Assembly (NCBI RefSeq): GCF_002573715.1
Contig: NZ_PDHM01000016.1
Span: forward strand, 413,649-477,648
Source: Paenibacillus sp. EZ-K15
GTDB taxonomy: Bacteria > Bacillota > Bacilli > Paenibacillales > Paenibacillaceae
Direction: 5' to 3'
DNA: 64,000 nucleotides
Shown: piece by piece, positions 45,250 through 53,819 of the stretch
Position numbering within the stretch: the first letter of the stretch is position 1
Layout: each line of letters opens with the position of its first letter
The notes under the pieces: generated by a model
Told to the model about the DNA's origin: nothing
What the model saw: only the letters and a program-made list of their open reading frames with translations
The model's database searches: none
Translations under genes and position numbers: made by a program

Positions 45250-45526
45250 GTGTTCCTCTCCTTGTCAATCGTATTTGATTTCCACTTCATGGTAGATGAT
45301 GGAGGGAGAAGGAAGAACGGTCCGCAGAATGAGTTTTAACTGGCTCCTCGGGAGGAACCAGGCCTCGACTTTGGTCCAGGGGAGAAATAATAACTGAGAA
45401 GCAAAACATTTGGTTTTATACTAATTAATGAATTTAAGTATAAATTGATTTTGATTATGATCATAAACGGATCTTAATGTATACTATTTAATATGTATTA
45501 GTATAAATTATTCGTGTGACTGGGGG

Positions 45527-46315
45527 ATGAACAATCTGAATCTATACATCAAGGAGAGCGGAAACAAGCAGGCAGCAAGGATGATCGTATTTTTACATGG
45601 CGGCGGTGTGAGCGGCTGGATGTGGAACAAGCAGCTTACCTATTTTGAAGGCAGCTTCTGCCTGATTCCTGACTTGCCCGGACATGGGCGCAGCCCCGGC
45701 AATCCGTCTTTTTCCATAAGCCGCACCGCGGAGCAGCTTAACGAGCTGATTTCAACTAAAGCTGACGGACGGGAGATTGTTGTTTTCGGCTTTTCACTAG
45801 GGGCTCAAATTCTCGTGGAGATGATATGTCAACGACCCCACCTTATTGATTATGCCATCGTAAACAGCGCATTGCTGAGGCCGATGCCGGCAGCGCTTAA
45901 GCTGATTGAACCTTCTGTTCGATTAAGCTTCCCTTTAACAAGATACAGATGGTTTTCCAGATGGCAGGCAAGCGCGCTGTACGTGAATGAGGTTGATTTT
46001 GAACAGTATTACGCGGAAACTCTGCGTATGAAGCGGGAGCTATTGGTTTCGGTGCTGAAGGAGAATATGTCCTATTCAATCTCTCCAAGGATTCAAGAAT
46101 CAACAACGAAGTTATTGGTGACGGTTGGGGAGAAGGAGAGAGGCAGTGTTAAGAAATCGGCTGAGGATCTCGTACAGCTGAGCGAAAGCGCTGACGGGAT
46201 CATCTTTCCCGGTATTGGGCACGGCATACCGCTTGCCGATCCGGCGCTGTTTAATCGGGTAGTGGAACATTGGCTTAACACCGGTACAATTCCGGAAGGT
46301 ACTCCTCATTTATAG
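45527..46315 (+). CDS. Alpha/beta hydrolase
   Basis: A 262-residue hydrolase with oxyanion HGGG (MIVFLHGGGVSG), nucleophile elbow GFSLGA, and catalytic His in PGIGHGIPLADP. The cap region is helical. No leader or membrane helix, so cytoplasmic. The ATG at 45527 has GGGGG directly in front, leaving no spacing; no better start was found. AT-rich upstream DNA holds TATACT (45480-45485), a possible -10. Substrate unknown. Confidence 0.87.
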   Translation: MNNLNLYIKESGNKQAARMIVFLHGGGVSGWMWNKQLTYFEGSFCLIPDLPGHGRSPGNPSFSISRTAEQLNELISTKADGREIVVFGFSLGAQILVEMICQRPHLIDYAIVNSALLRPMPAALKLIEPSVRLSFPLTRYRWFSRWQASALYVNEVDFEQYYAETLRMKRELLVSVLKENMSYSISPRIQESTTKLLVTVGEKERGSVKKSAEDLVQLSESADGIIFPGIGHGIPLADPALFNRVVEHWLNTGTIPEGTPHL

Positions 46316-46351
46316 TGGGGACTGGCAGCTCACCCCCCTCATAATTTGCTG

Positions 46352-46382
46352 TAGACTTTGCCCTTGGGGCAAGGTGTATAGT
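46352..46382 (+). promoter_or_regulatory. MerR-type promoter with 19-bp spacer and central dyad
   Basis: TAGACT (46352-46357), a 19-base spacer, TATAGT (46377-46382). The spacer carries the dyad TTGCCC-TTG-GGGCAA (46358-46372). Overlong spacers with such a dyad are the hallmark of MerR-activated promoters; it lies 41 bases before the MerR gene. Confidence 0.75.
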
Positions 46383-46423
46383 GATCTTGAACCAAGATCC
46401 GAAACCAGAAAAGAGGTGCACCT

Positions 46424-47248
46424 TTGCTGTCGATCGGAGAATTCTCCAAAATATGTGAAGTATCTACAAAGACGCTTCGATATTACGATGAAATCGGGTT
46501 AATTCATCCGGATCAGATCAATCCGGAAAACGGTTATCGCTATTATTCCATCAGTCAATTAAAGACAATGCTCTATATCAACCGTTTGAAGTCCTATCAT
46601 TTTTCGCTGGAAGAAATCAAAGAGATTCTGGAAGGGGAAGCGGATCAATCCGAAGAGAAGCTTCGTCTCGCCCTTAATCGCAAACGTCGGGAAATTCAGG
46701 AGAAGTTACACGCATATGAATATACCCTAAAGCAAATGAACCAGGATATCTTGAATCTGGAGCAGGGTATACATCTGATGTCATATCTGGATGATATTGA
46801 AGTACAGCTTGTTGAAACGGGGTCTATGAATATCCTTTACATGCGTCAGATGATGAGCAGTGATGACTATACTTTAGGATATGGCAGGTATTACAGCAGG
46901 TTATATGAAAAGATTGCTAGGGAGAAACTCACCTTGGTTGGAACGCCCATGACGATATATCACAGCCCGGAATATCATCCTGCAGGCAATGACACAGAGT
47001 TTGCCCTCCCGATCAAGGAGGCTGTAAAGGGAACGAGAGATTTGTGCGGGGGCCTTTGTGCGAGGTCTGTTTTAAAGGGGGCTTATTCTAATTTGACATC
47101 GGTATATGCCAAGCTAAGGGAGTGGGTAGAGAATGAAGGATATGCTTTGACTCAATCTCCCTATGAAGTCTATGTAACCGACCCGTACCAAGCCTTGACT
47201 GCCGAGGAAATGGTTACCGAGGTGTATTTCCCCGTGACGAAGAAGTAA
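46424..47248 (+). CDS. MerR-family regulator with GyrI-like effector domain (BmrR type)
   Basis: A 274-residue regulator. The HTH reads LSIGEFSKICEVSTKTLRYYDEIGLI and NGYRYYSISQL, followed by a coiled coil and a GyrI-like ligand domain ending EVYVTDPYQALTAEEMVTEVYFPV. TTG 46424 is six bases after AGAGGTG. It probably binds a drug-like or lipophilic molecule and activates its own promoter and the serine hydrolase gene 53 bases downstream. Confidence 0.9.
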   Translation: MLSIGEFSKICEVSTKTLRYYDEIGLIHPDQINPENGYRYYSISQLKTMLYINRLKSYHFSLEEIKEILEGEADQSEEKLRLALNRKRREIQEKLHAYEYTLKQMNQDILNLEQGIHLMSYLDDIEVQLVETGSMNILYMRQMMSSDDYTLGYGRYYSRLYEKIAREKLTLVGTPMTIYHSPEYHPAGNDTEFALPIKEAVKGTRDLCGGLCARSVLKGAYSNLTSVYAKLREWVENEGYALTQSPYEVYVTDPYQALTAEEMVTEVYFPVTKK

Positions 47249-47301
47249 GAGATGTACATATACCATATGGCTTAAATAATGAATTCTGTGAGGTATTTAT
47301 A

Positions 47302-48324
47302 ATGAAAAGAAACTACTGGCCAACAACAGCATGGCATACCCTAGCCCCGGCGACCTTGGGAATGGACGCTGACAAGCTATCTGAGCTGGACACATTGATC
47401 AAAACCGAATATCCCGACATTAATGGTATTGTCATGGTTAGAAATGGAGCTATCGTGTATGAAAAATATGATCATGGATATGGTCCGGAGGATAGGCACC
47501 ATGTTGCATCGGTTACGAAAAGTATCATTTCCGCACTTATAGGCATTGCTATAGATGCAGGCTATATTCAACATGTAGATCAGAAGGTGCTGGATTTTTT
47601 TCCTGAATATGAACAAGAGACTGCTCATCGACAAAAACAAGAAATTACGATACGCCATCTTCTCACGATGACCGCTCCTTATCCATTTGAGGACTGGCAC
47701 GAACCCTTGGACAAACTGTGCATGCAATTAGATTGGGTACATTATACGCTGGATATGCTGGGCATCGGTGGAAGCCTGGGAGCATTTAAGTATTCTACTG
47801 CAGGGGGGCATCTCCTTTCAGCGATCATAACTCGGAGCACGGGAACAAGCGCCCGCGCGTTTGCTAACGAACACTTGTTTAAACCAATCGGCATGAACGA
47901 AATTCCGGATTATGACATGAGCTCATTCGGATTTGATGATTTATTCGGAAAAGACGTCAGGGGATGGGTCAAAGACCCGGCCGGTAACTCTACTGGAGGG
48001 TGGGGGCTTACGTTAAGTCCTCGAGACATGGCTCGTTTTGGCCTTCTTTATTTGAACCGCGGCACATGGGACAATCAACCGATTATATCGGGGGCATGGA
48101 TTGACCAATCAACGGCGATGAATTCTAATCATTATGGATATCTTTGGTGGCTGCGGGATGAGGATGGGGTATCTGCATACTCGGCAGTAGGCGACGGCGG
48201 CAATATCATTTGCTGCATTCCCCAAAAAGACTTGGTTGTCGCCATTGCATCGGCATTTACCGTCAATCCTCGGGATCGATGGACACTGATTAAAGAACAC
48301 ATCATCCCGGCGATCATCGACTAA
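47302..48324 (+). CDS. Cytoplasmic-type serine hydrolase (beta-lactamase family)
   Basis: A 340-residue class C beta-lactamase-like enzyme without signal peptide. The SxxK motif is S70-V-T-K73 in HHVASVTKSIIS; YSTAGGH supplies the YxN-like tyrosine; the C-terminal DGGN replaces KTG. RBS TGAGG before ATG 47302. It follows the MerR gene by 53 bases and is probably part of its operon, perhaps acting on the compound that the regulator senses (inference). Confidence 0.88.
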   Translation: MKRNYWPTTAWHTLAPATLGMDADKLSELDTLIKTEYPDINGIVMVRNGAIVYEKYDHGYGPEDRHHVASVTKSIISALIGIAIDAGYIQHVDQKVLDFFPEYEQETAHRQKQEITIRHLLTMTAPYPFEDWHEPLDKLCMQLDWVHYTLDMLGIGGSLGAFKYSTAGGHLLSAIITRSTGTSARAFANEHLFKPIGMNEIPDYDMSSFGFDDLFGKDVRGWVKDPAGNSTGGWGLTLSPRDMARFGLLYLNRGTWDNQPIISGAWIDQSTAMNSNHYGYLWWLRDEDGVSAYSAVGDGGNIICCIPQKDLVVAIASAFTVNPRDRWTLIKEHIIPAIID

Positions 48325-48375
48325 ATATAATCCACAAATTGATGATGTTAAAAGAACAAGAATATCTACGCGTAT

Positions 48376-48504
48376 GAAGGGGCTGTCCTAAAAGATCTTA
48401 GATCTTGCGGAAGGCCCCCTTCTTGCTGTTAGAAGACGCTCCATGTACGAATCGTTCCTCCCATCGCTGTCGCTTGTCCGGAATCGATTCGTCCTCTCCG
48501 CTAC
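48376..48504 (-). repeat. Solo IS-end repeat, inverted copy of 42942-43135
   Basis: In reverse complement it aligns closely with the right end of the IS1182 remnant, from GTAGCGGAGAGGACGAATCG through GATTCGTACATGGAGCGTC to the terminal AGGACAGCCCCTTC. It lacks the 65-base hairpin insert of the other copy. No transposase or second terminus is attached, so it behaves as a short stand-alone repeat. The two copies lie in inverted orientation 5.2 kb apart. Confidence 0.8.
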
Positions 48505-48570
48505 GGGGCTTTTATGGTTACTGCACATTGCTTTCAGGCAAAAACAGCAATAGCTGGCTCTTCCTAACCA

Positions 48571-48604
48571 TTCTGATGTTTCGTGTATTTTCATACAATG
48601 TATG
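48571..48604 (+). promoter_or_regulatory. Possible promoter and copper-type operator before the P-type ATPase gene
   Basis: TTCTGA (48571-48576), 17-base spacer, TACAAT (48594-48599). The -10 lies in the palindrome CATAC-AAT-GTATG (48592-48604), close to the CopY box TACANNTGTA but one base shorter in the spacer. Confidence 0.4.
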
Positions 48605-48649
48605 GACAAGCGAAAGCAGAAATATTGCAGAGAGTGGGGAGGAACCGTT

Positions 48650-50854
48650 GTGAAGCTGCATCAAATCCATGTGACGGGCATGACTTGCACAGCTTGTGCA
48701 GCCCGGATCGAAAAAGTTCTTCGGAAAGTGGAAGGCGTTCAATCTGCCCGTGTCAGCCTCGCCTTATCTCAGGCCACGATTCATTATGAACCGACGCAGA
48801 TTGGATTAGACACGATCTTGGAGAAAATCGAAAAGCTTGGCTATGGAGCGACCGACAGGCTGTCGCATCCGCAGGCAGGGATCGAGGCGGAGACGGGGGC
48901 TTATCGCATTCGGTTCGTCATCGCCGCTTGTTTATCGGTCCCACTCCTATGGGCGATGATGGCGCATGTTGCCGATTGGCCTGCACAATGGACGCCGGAT
49001 TTGCTGATGGAACCTGTATTTCAATGGGTGCTCGCTACGTTGCTTCAGTTTGGCGTCGGATTTCCTTTCTATTACGGAGCTTACCAGGCTATGATCCATC
49101 GTACAGCAAACATGGATACCCTTGTTGCGTTAAGCACCTCGGTGGCTTATTTCTACAGCCACTATGTCATGTTTGAATCCAGGCACAGTTCAGCGCATCC
49201 AACGCTTTATTTTGATACGATTGCGATGGTGATGACAGCGGTACTCCTGGGCAAGTGGCTTGAGACCATGGCCAAGGGTAGAGCGTTGAAACAACTTAGT
49301 GCATTATATGAGCTTCAGGTTAAACGGGTTCGAGTCGTCCGCAGTCATGGGGAAGAATGGATTTCTGCGGATCAAGTGCAGATCGGGGACCGGATCCGAG
49401 TGAACCATGGAGAATGGATTTCCATTGACGGCTTTGTTCAGTCGGGATCGGCGGATGCCGATGAATCTATGCTGACAGGTGAAAGCACAGCGGTGGCCAA
49501 GGGCATGAGGGATCGAGTTTACGCCGGAACGCGTTGTCTGGTCGGACGTTTGGACATCGTGGTTGATAAGAATCATGGCGAAACCCGTCTATCTCAAATG
49601 ATTGGGCTTATCGAGTCTGCACAACAGGGGAAACCGGCCATTCAGTTAGCCGTTGACCGTATAGCGGGGATATTTGTTCCCGTGATGATCGGTTGTGCTG
49701 CACTTACTTATGCGGGATGGCTCTGGTTTTCCCAGGCTCCCGATGCATCCGAAACGGCGATGCGCCACGCGCTGTCTGTTTTACTGATTGCCTGTCCCTG
49801 TGCGCTTGGTTTAGCTACGCCGGTATCCATCCTGATCGCAACCGGATCGTCTGCCCAAAGAGGCGTTCTATTCAAAGACGGCCGGTCTCTAGAGGGTTTG
49901 CGTAGAACCGATGTTGTATTGTTGGATAAGACAGGCACGTTGACGGAAGGAAGACCTCAACTCACAGCGATTCACACTGCGAACGGCAGCAACGCTGCCT
50001 ACGTACTATCCATGTCGGCAGCGCTGGCTTCTCGGTCCGCTCACCCGTTAGCACAAGCCATCGTACGAGCCGCCCAAGACAAACATTCCCCACTTTTGGA
50101 AGCACAAAAATTCCAAGAGCGGGTTGGGAAAGGGATGGAAGGCTATGTCAAAGGAGAGCACATATGCGTGGGAAATCGGAAATGGCTGCTGGAGCAGGGC
50201 ATACAACTGGAAATTCCACCAGATCAACCTGGCTTTACAAGGCTTTATGTCGCCGTGAACGGGAAGTGCATCGGATCGCTTGTATTGATTGACAAGCTAA
50301 GAAAAGATGCCCGGAAGATTGTACAGGAGTTAAAGCGCAGAGCCGATGTGTGGATGGTAACCGGAGATGAGGAACAGGCCGCCGTGGCGGTTGCGGCCGC
50401 GGCAGGGATCGATCAGATGCGTGCAGGCATGCTTCCTGACGACAAGCTGGCGTTCATTCGCGAGCTTCAACATCAAGGACGTTCCGTTGCCATGATTGGC
50501 GATGGCATAAACGATGCAGCTGCGCTGGCTGTGGCAGATGTCGGCATGGCGATGGGCGGGGGAGCGGATGCGGCTAAACAGGCCGGCGACATCGTGCTGA
50601 TCGGGAACAAGCTTTTCAACATAATCGATGCGTATACATGGAGCCGCCAAACGATGCGGAATGTTCATCAGAATTTGCTATTTGCTCTGCTGTATAACGC
50701 CATTACCGTGCCATTGGCTGCATGTGGTTATTTGGATCCACGCATCGCTTGCATCGGCATGGCGGCAAGCTCCGTGCTTGTTGTTGCGAATGCGCTTAGA
50801 TTGCAGCTTAAGGTGCAGAGATTAGATAAGAACCGCATAACTGTGAATGGTTGA
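48650..50854 (+). CDS. copA: Copper-translocating P-type ATPase
   Basis: A 734-residue P1B-type ATPase. One N-terminal heavy-metal domain (GMTCTACAAR, Cys13/Cys16), six to eight membrane helices, the CPC motif in IACPCALGLATP, phosphorylation DKTGTLTEG, ADP-site HPLAQAIV (HP motif), and GDGINDAAAL. The last helix has MAASSVLVVANALRL, the copper-type MxxSS. GTG 48650 follows GGGGAGG at six bases; the ATG at 48602 is unsupported. It expels Cu(I). No copZ or csoR is adjacent. Confidence 0.93.
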   Translation: MKLHQIHVTGMTCTACAARIEKVLRKVEGVQSARVSLALSQATIHYEPTQIGLDTILEKIEKLGYGATDRLSHPQAGIEAETGAYRIRFVIAACLSVPLLWAMMAHVADWPAQWTPDLLMEPVFQWVLATLLQFGVGFPFYYGAYQAMIHRTANMDTLVALSTSVAYFYSHYVMFESRHSSAHPTLYFDTIAMVMTAVLLGKWLETMAKGRALKQLSALYELQVKRVRVVRSHGEEWISADQVQIGDRIRVNHGEWISIDGFVQSGSADADESMLTGESTAVAKGMRDRVYAGTRCLVGRLDIVVDKNHGETRLSQMIGLIESAQQGKPAIQLAVDRIAGIFVPVMIGCAALTYAGWLWFSQAPDASETAMRHALSVLLIACPCALGLATPVSILIATGSSAQRGVLFKDGRSLEGLRRTDVVLLDKTGTLTEGRPQLTAIHTANGSNAAYVLSMSAALASRSAHPLAQAIVRAAQDKHSPLLEAQKFQERVGKGMEGYVKGEHICVGNRKWLLEQGIQLEIPPDQPGFTRLYVAVNGKCIGSLVLIDKLRKDARKIVQELKRRADVWMVTGDEEQAAVAVAAAAGIDQMRAGMLPDDKLAFIRELQHQGRSVAMIGDGINDAAALAVADVGMAMGGGADAAKQAGDIVLIGNKLFNIIDAYTWSRQTMRNVHQNLLFALLYNAITVPLAACGYLDPRIACIGMAASSVLVVANALRLQLKVQRLDKNRITVNG

Positions 50855-51002
50855 ATGAATAAGCCGTGACGCTATGGTCACGATCATGGCGAAACCTTAT
50901 GATTCTCACGACCTTCCCGTTCTGCTAGAATATCTCATGTAAGGGAAATGAGAGCGGTTGTGAGAAAGGATAGCCAAACCATGCTCACGGGAGGTCATAT
51001 TA

Positions 51003-52028
51003 ATGAATAATCCGATTAATGCGAGGTTACTGCCTGCGCCAGTGAACGGCGGATATTGTGAAGAAGATTATTTTATCTGGTGCGGGTCATGTGTTAAAGG
51101 GGAGGACGGTCGTTATCATCTGTTCGCTTCTCGGTGGAGGAAGGAGCTTGGATTCGGGGTCCACTGGCTATTCAATTGTGAGATCGTAAGGGCAGCCAGC
51201 CCGGTGCCGGAAGGTCCTTACCGATTTGAGGAAGTTGTGCTCGGCCGTCGAGATCGCGGCTATTTTGATGGGATGAACCAGCACAATCCTCATATTCAAT
51301 ACTGGAACGGTACGTATTACCTCTATTATATGGGAACAACGTACGGTGGGCCGATACCTGGGCCAGGAGACGTCGTTTCCTCTGAGCGAGGCACGGAGAT
51401 CTGGAATAACAAAAGAATTGGGTTGGCGACTTCCCGATCGGTATTCGGACCTTGGGAAAGGTCGGACGAACCCCTTTTGCTTCCCCGCCTGGGACAGTGG
51501 GACGGCACCGTCACGACCAATCCAGCCGTTGCAATTCTGGCAGATGGCCGTACCTATATGATCTATAAATCGCGGGAGTATAGCGGATCCACACTTCAGT
51601 TGGGCGTAGCGGTAGCGGAATGTCCATCCGGTCCTTTCGAGCGGTTATCTGATCATCCAATATTGAACTTCGCCGATCCGGATAAACATGTGGAGGACCC
51701 GTTTCTCTGGCATGACGGCGAACGATTCCACCTCCTGATCAAGGATGATTCCAAGAACGGGTCTGAGGGCTTGACGGGAGAATGGGGAGCTGGCGTATAT
51801 GCCACGAGTACGGATTGTCTGGACTGGAAGATTCATCCCGAGCCCAAGGCGTATTCCCGGACAGTAGCATGGGATGACGGCACGGTTAAAGAAATGTGCA
51901 ACCTCGAGCGTCCCTACCTTTTATTTGAAGACGGAGTCCCAACCCATTTATTTGCAGCAACCGGTACGGGTACACGTGCCTGGGATTTCACGCACACCTG
52001 GAATATGGTCATTCCATTGGCTAGATAA
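51003..52028 (+). CDS. Glycoside hydrolase-like protein (GH43/five-bladed propeller type)
   Basis: A 341-residue protein with the GH43-superfamily layout: YFIWCGSCVKGEDGRYHLFASRW at the first blade, NPHIQYWNGTYYLYYMGT, KRIGLATSRSVFGPWERSD, HVEDPFLWHDGERFHLLIKD and NLERPYLLFEDGVPTHLFAA. Likely acidic residues (Asp and Glu in VEDPF and LERPY) sit where the catalytic acids are expected. No signal peptide, so cytoplasmic. ATG 51003 follows CGGGAGG. Acts on a glycoside brought in by a transporter (inference). A terminator follows. Confidence 0.82.
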   Translation: MNNPINARLLPAPVNGGYCEEDYFIWCGSCVKGEDGRYHLFASRWRKELGFGVHWLFNCEIVRAASPVPEGPYRFEEVVLGRRDRGYFDGMNQHNPHIQYWNGTYYLYYMGTTYGGPIPGPGDVVSSERGTEIWNNKRIGLATSRSVFGPWERSDEPLLLPRLGQWDGTVTTNPAVAILADGRTYMIYKSREYSGSTLQLGVAVAECPSGPFERLSDHPILNFADPDKHVEDPFLWHDGERFHLLIKDDSKNGSEGLTGEWGAGVYATSTDCLDWKIHPEPKAYSRTVAWDDGTVKEMCNLERPYLLFEDGVPTHLFAATGTGTRAWDFTHTWNMVIPLAR

Positions 52029-52166
52029 AGGCTGAATACCAGGGCTTCAATAGTGATCGTTTCGAAGGAAAGAAGCCTTCAAATTTATTATGGAACATGA
52101 AACAATAAGTAACTAATGCAGCGGCTGACGTTGGAATCAGCAGGTTCGAACAGGAAGAATACGAGG

Positions 52167-52200
52167 AAAAAAATCTCCCTTGGCGAAGGGAGATTTTTTT
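52167..52200. terminator. Strong bidirectional terminator
   Basis: AAAAAAATCTCCCTT (52167-52181), loop GGCG-like, AAGGGAGATTTTTTT (52186-52200). Confidence 0.92.
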
Positions 52201-52258
52201 AATGTGACGGTTATGCTCGAAATTTCGGTTCGAATAAATTCTCTAATTCCCGTATGGG

Positions 52259-52354
52259 CTAACGCTGCGCGATCTCGACTACTTCTTCTTCCGTAAACGC
52301 ATAGCGGTACAGCCGAATCTCGTCGATAAGTCCATTGAACCAGTATTTATGCAT
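52259..52354 (-). pseudogene. Remnant of a LamG/concanavalin-like domain protein (C-terminal end)
   Basis: On the minus strand 31 codons read WFNGLIDEIRLYRYAFTEEE followed by VVEIAQR and a stop. This is the standard last strand and tail of LamG-type domains in secreted glycan-active proteins (FxGxIDEVRIYxRALTxxEI). Nothing of the rest is present upstream, where the chromate-transporter gene ends at 52367. A leftover of a deleted gene. Confidence 0.65.
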
Positions 52355-52366
52355 ATACAAATTGAC

Positions 52367-52900
52367 TTAGAAAATGACGATTCCAGCCACAGCTGCTAAA
52401 AAAATAACAGCAAAGGGATGCACTTTGTACTTGGTTACTCCAATAAGGCACCCGGCGCTGATCATCAGGCTCCCTATCATAGGCCAGCTTAGTAAAGCTT
52501 CACTTCTCCCGCTAAATGCAAAGTGAATAGCCGCGTAAATAATCATGCCGGTGATAACCGGGCGTAGCCCATAAAACGAAGATTTAACCCAGTTACTACT
52601 CTGCATCCGCATGAATAAATCTGTAATCAGAATGACAATAATTAATGATGGAAGAATGATACCAATCGTAGAGACAATCGCTCCTAAAATTCCAGATTCA
52701 AAATATCCAATCAAGGTAGCGGCATTCGTAGCAATGGAACCCGGGGCCATCCCTGCAATAGCCACGATCTCCTGGAACTGTTGGTCGTCAATCCATCCAC
52801 TGCCGGCCACTTCCCGTTGAATCAACGTCATCACCGCATATCCGCCGCCAAAAGAAATAAAACCTACCTTGAGAAAAATTAAAAACAACTTCCAAAGCAT
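52367..52900 (-). CDS. Chromate transporter, short-chain ChrA subunit
   Basis: A 177-residue half-size ChrA protein. SFGGGYAVMTLIQREVAGSGWIDDQQFQEIVAIAGMAPGSIATNAATLIGY has the family's FGGxxA and PGP/APG motifs. Five or six membrane helices. The partner gene lies 13 bases upstream; short pairs of this kind (YwrB/YwrA type) act together as one transporter. RBS GAAGGTGAT. Exports chromate or a related oxyanion; physiological substrate uncertain. Confidence 0.88.
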   Translation of the reverse strand: MLWKLFLIFLKVGFISFGGGYAVMTLIQREVAGSGWIDDQQFQEIVAIAGMAPGSIATNAATLIGYFESGILGAIVSTIGIILPSLIIVILITDLFMRMQSSNWVKSSFYGLRPVITGMIIYAAIHFAFSGRSEALLSWPMIGSLMISAGCLIGVTKYKVHPFAVIFLAAVAGIVIF

Positions 52901-52913
52901 ATAATGATCACCT

Positions 52914-53549
52914 TCAGATGTAATATTCGGGGAAATGATGCTCCTTCGTCTCTTCAGGCCGCTCCTTCTCCGTCCTTGTGGTTATTCCATTCCTCCGTTT
53001 CCATATCACTACGGCGATTCCGATCGTGGGCCCGCCCAGTATTAAATAGAACGGATGAATTCCGGTAAACAACAAAAGTATTACCGTAATTGCAGCTATA
53101 ATTAACGTAGCGATATCGAAAACAGATGATTTCCACATTTTATAAGCAGCTACAATAATCAAGGAGACCACCGCGGCATGAATTCCTTTTAGAGCGGCTC
53201 CCGCTTTCACATTTTCTTTAAATACGACTCCAAGTAGACTTAAAATTAATACGATAAAAAATGTGGGCAGTGTAATCGCGGCCACGGCGGCAATTGAACC
53301 AGCTACACCTCCAAGGCGATATCCAATAAATGCGGCTGAATTAACAGCAACACCCCCAGGAGCAGATCCTGAGACGGATACCATCTCCCCTATTTCCCTT
53401 TGATTCATCCATTTCTTCTTATGAACAATCTCCTCTTCAATCGTCGCAATCATTGCATATCCGCCGCCGAACGTAGATGGGCCTATTTTGAAAAAAACCG
53501 CAAATATCTGCATAAGCATCTTCACTCGATCATATATCGGATTCTTCAT
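52914..53549 (-). CDS. Chromate transporter, short-chain ChrA subunit (first gene)
   Basis: A 211-residue half-size ChrA protein with FFKIGPSTFGGGYAMIATIEEEIVHKKKWMNQREIGEMVSVSGSAPGGVAVNSAAFIGY and five to six membrane helices; the charged C-terminal tail (RRNGITTRTEKERPEETKEHH) is cytoplasmic. ATG 53549 with AAGGTG. It is the first gene of the two-gene unit. AT-rich DNA upstream (53550-53819) is shared with the divergent sulfatase-maturase gene. Confidence 0.88.
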   Translation of the reverse strand: MKNPIYDRVKMLMQIFAVFFKIGPSTFGGGYAMIATIEEEIVHKKKWMNQREIGEMVSVSGSAPGGVAVNSAAFIGYRLGGVAGSIAAVAAITLPTFFIVLILSLLGVVFKENVKAGAALKGIHAAVVSLIIVAAYKMWKSSVFDIATLIIAAITVILLLFTGIHPFYLILGGPTIGIAVVIWKRRNGITTRTEKERPEETKEHHFPEYYI

Positions 53550-53819
53550 CTAGTTCACCTTCTCAATCTTGTTTTCCTTTCCTTAGGTAAATAACATCTG
53601 TATTATAACATGTTTATTTCAATTTGAATTAAAGTTATCAAAAATGGATGAAAATAATTAAATTTAATGTATATTTATCGTAACAATCCCCTTTTTTCAT
53701 CTGACTAAAATCGATTTTGAAGTTATGTTTATAATATTTTACGGTATACTTTTTATTATTCTGATATTATTTAAAGAGGGTGCTATCTTAAAATTGAAAT
53801 ATAACAGGGGGAGAAATCA

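Noticed and set aside
48388..48609. Minus-strand frame in the solo repeat
   Set aside because: Same repeat-derived translation as at 43 kb, so the frame reflects the repeated DNA and not a protein.
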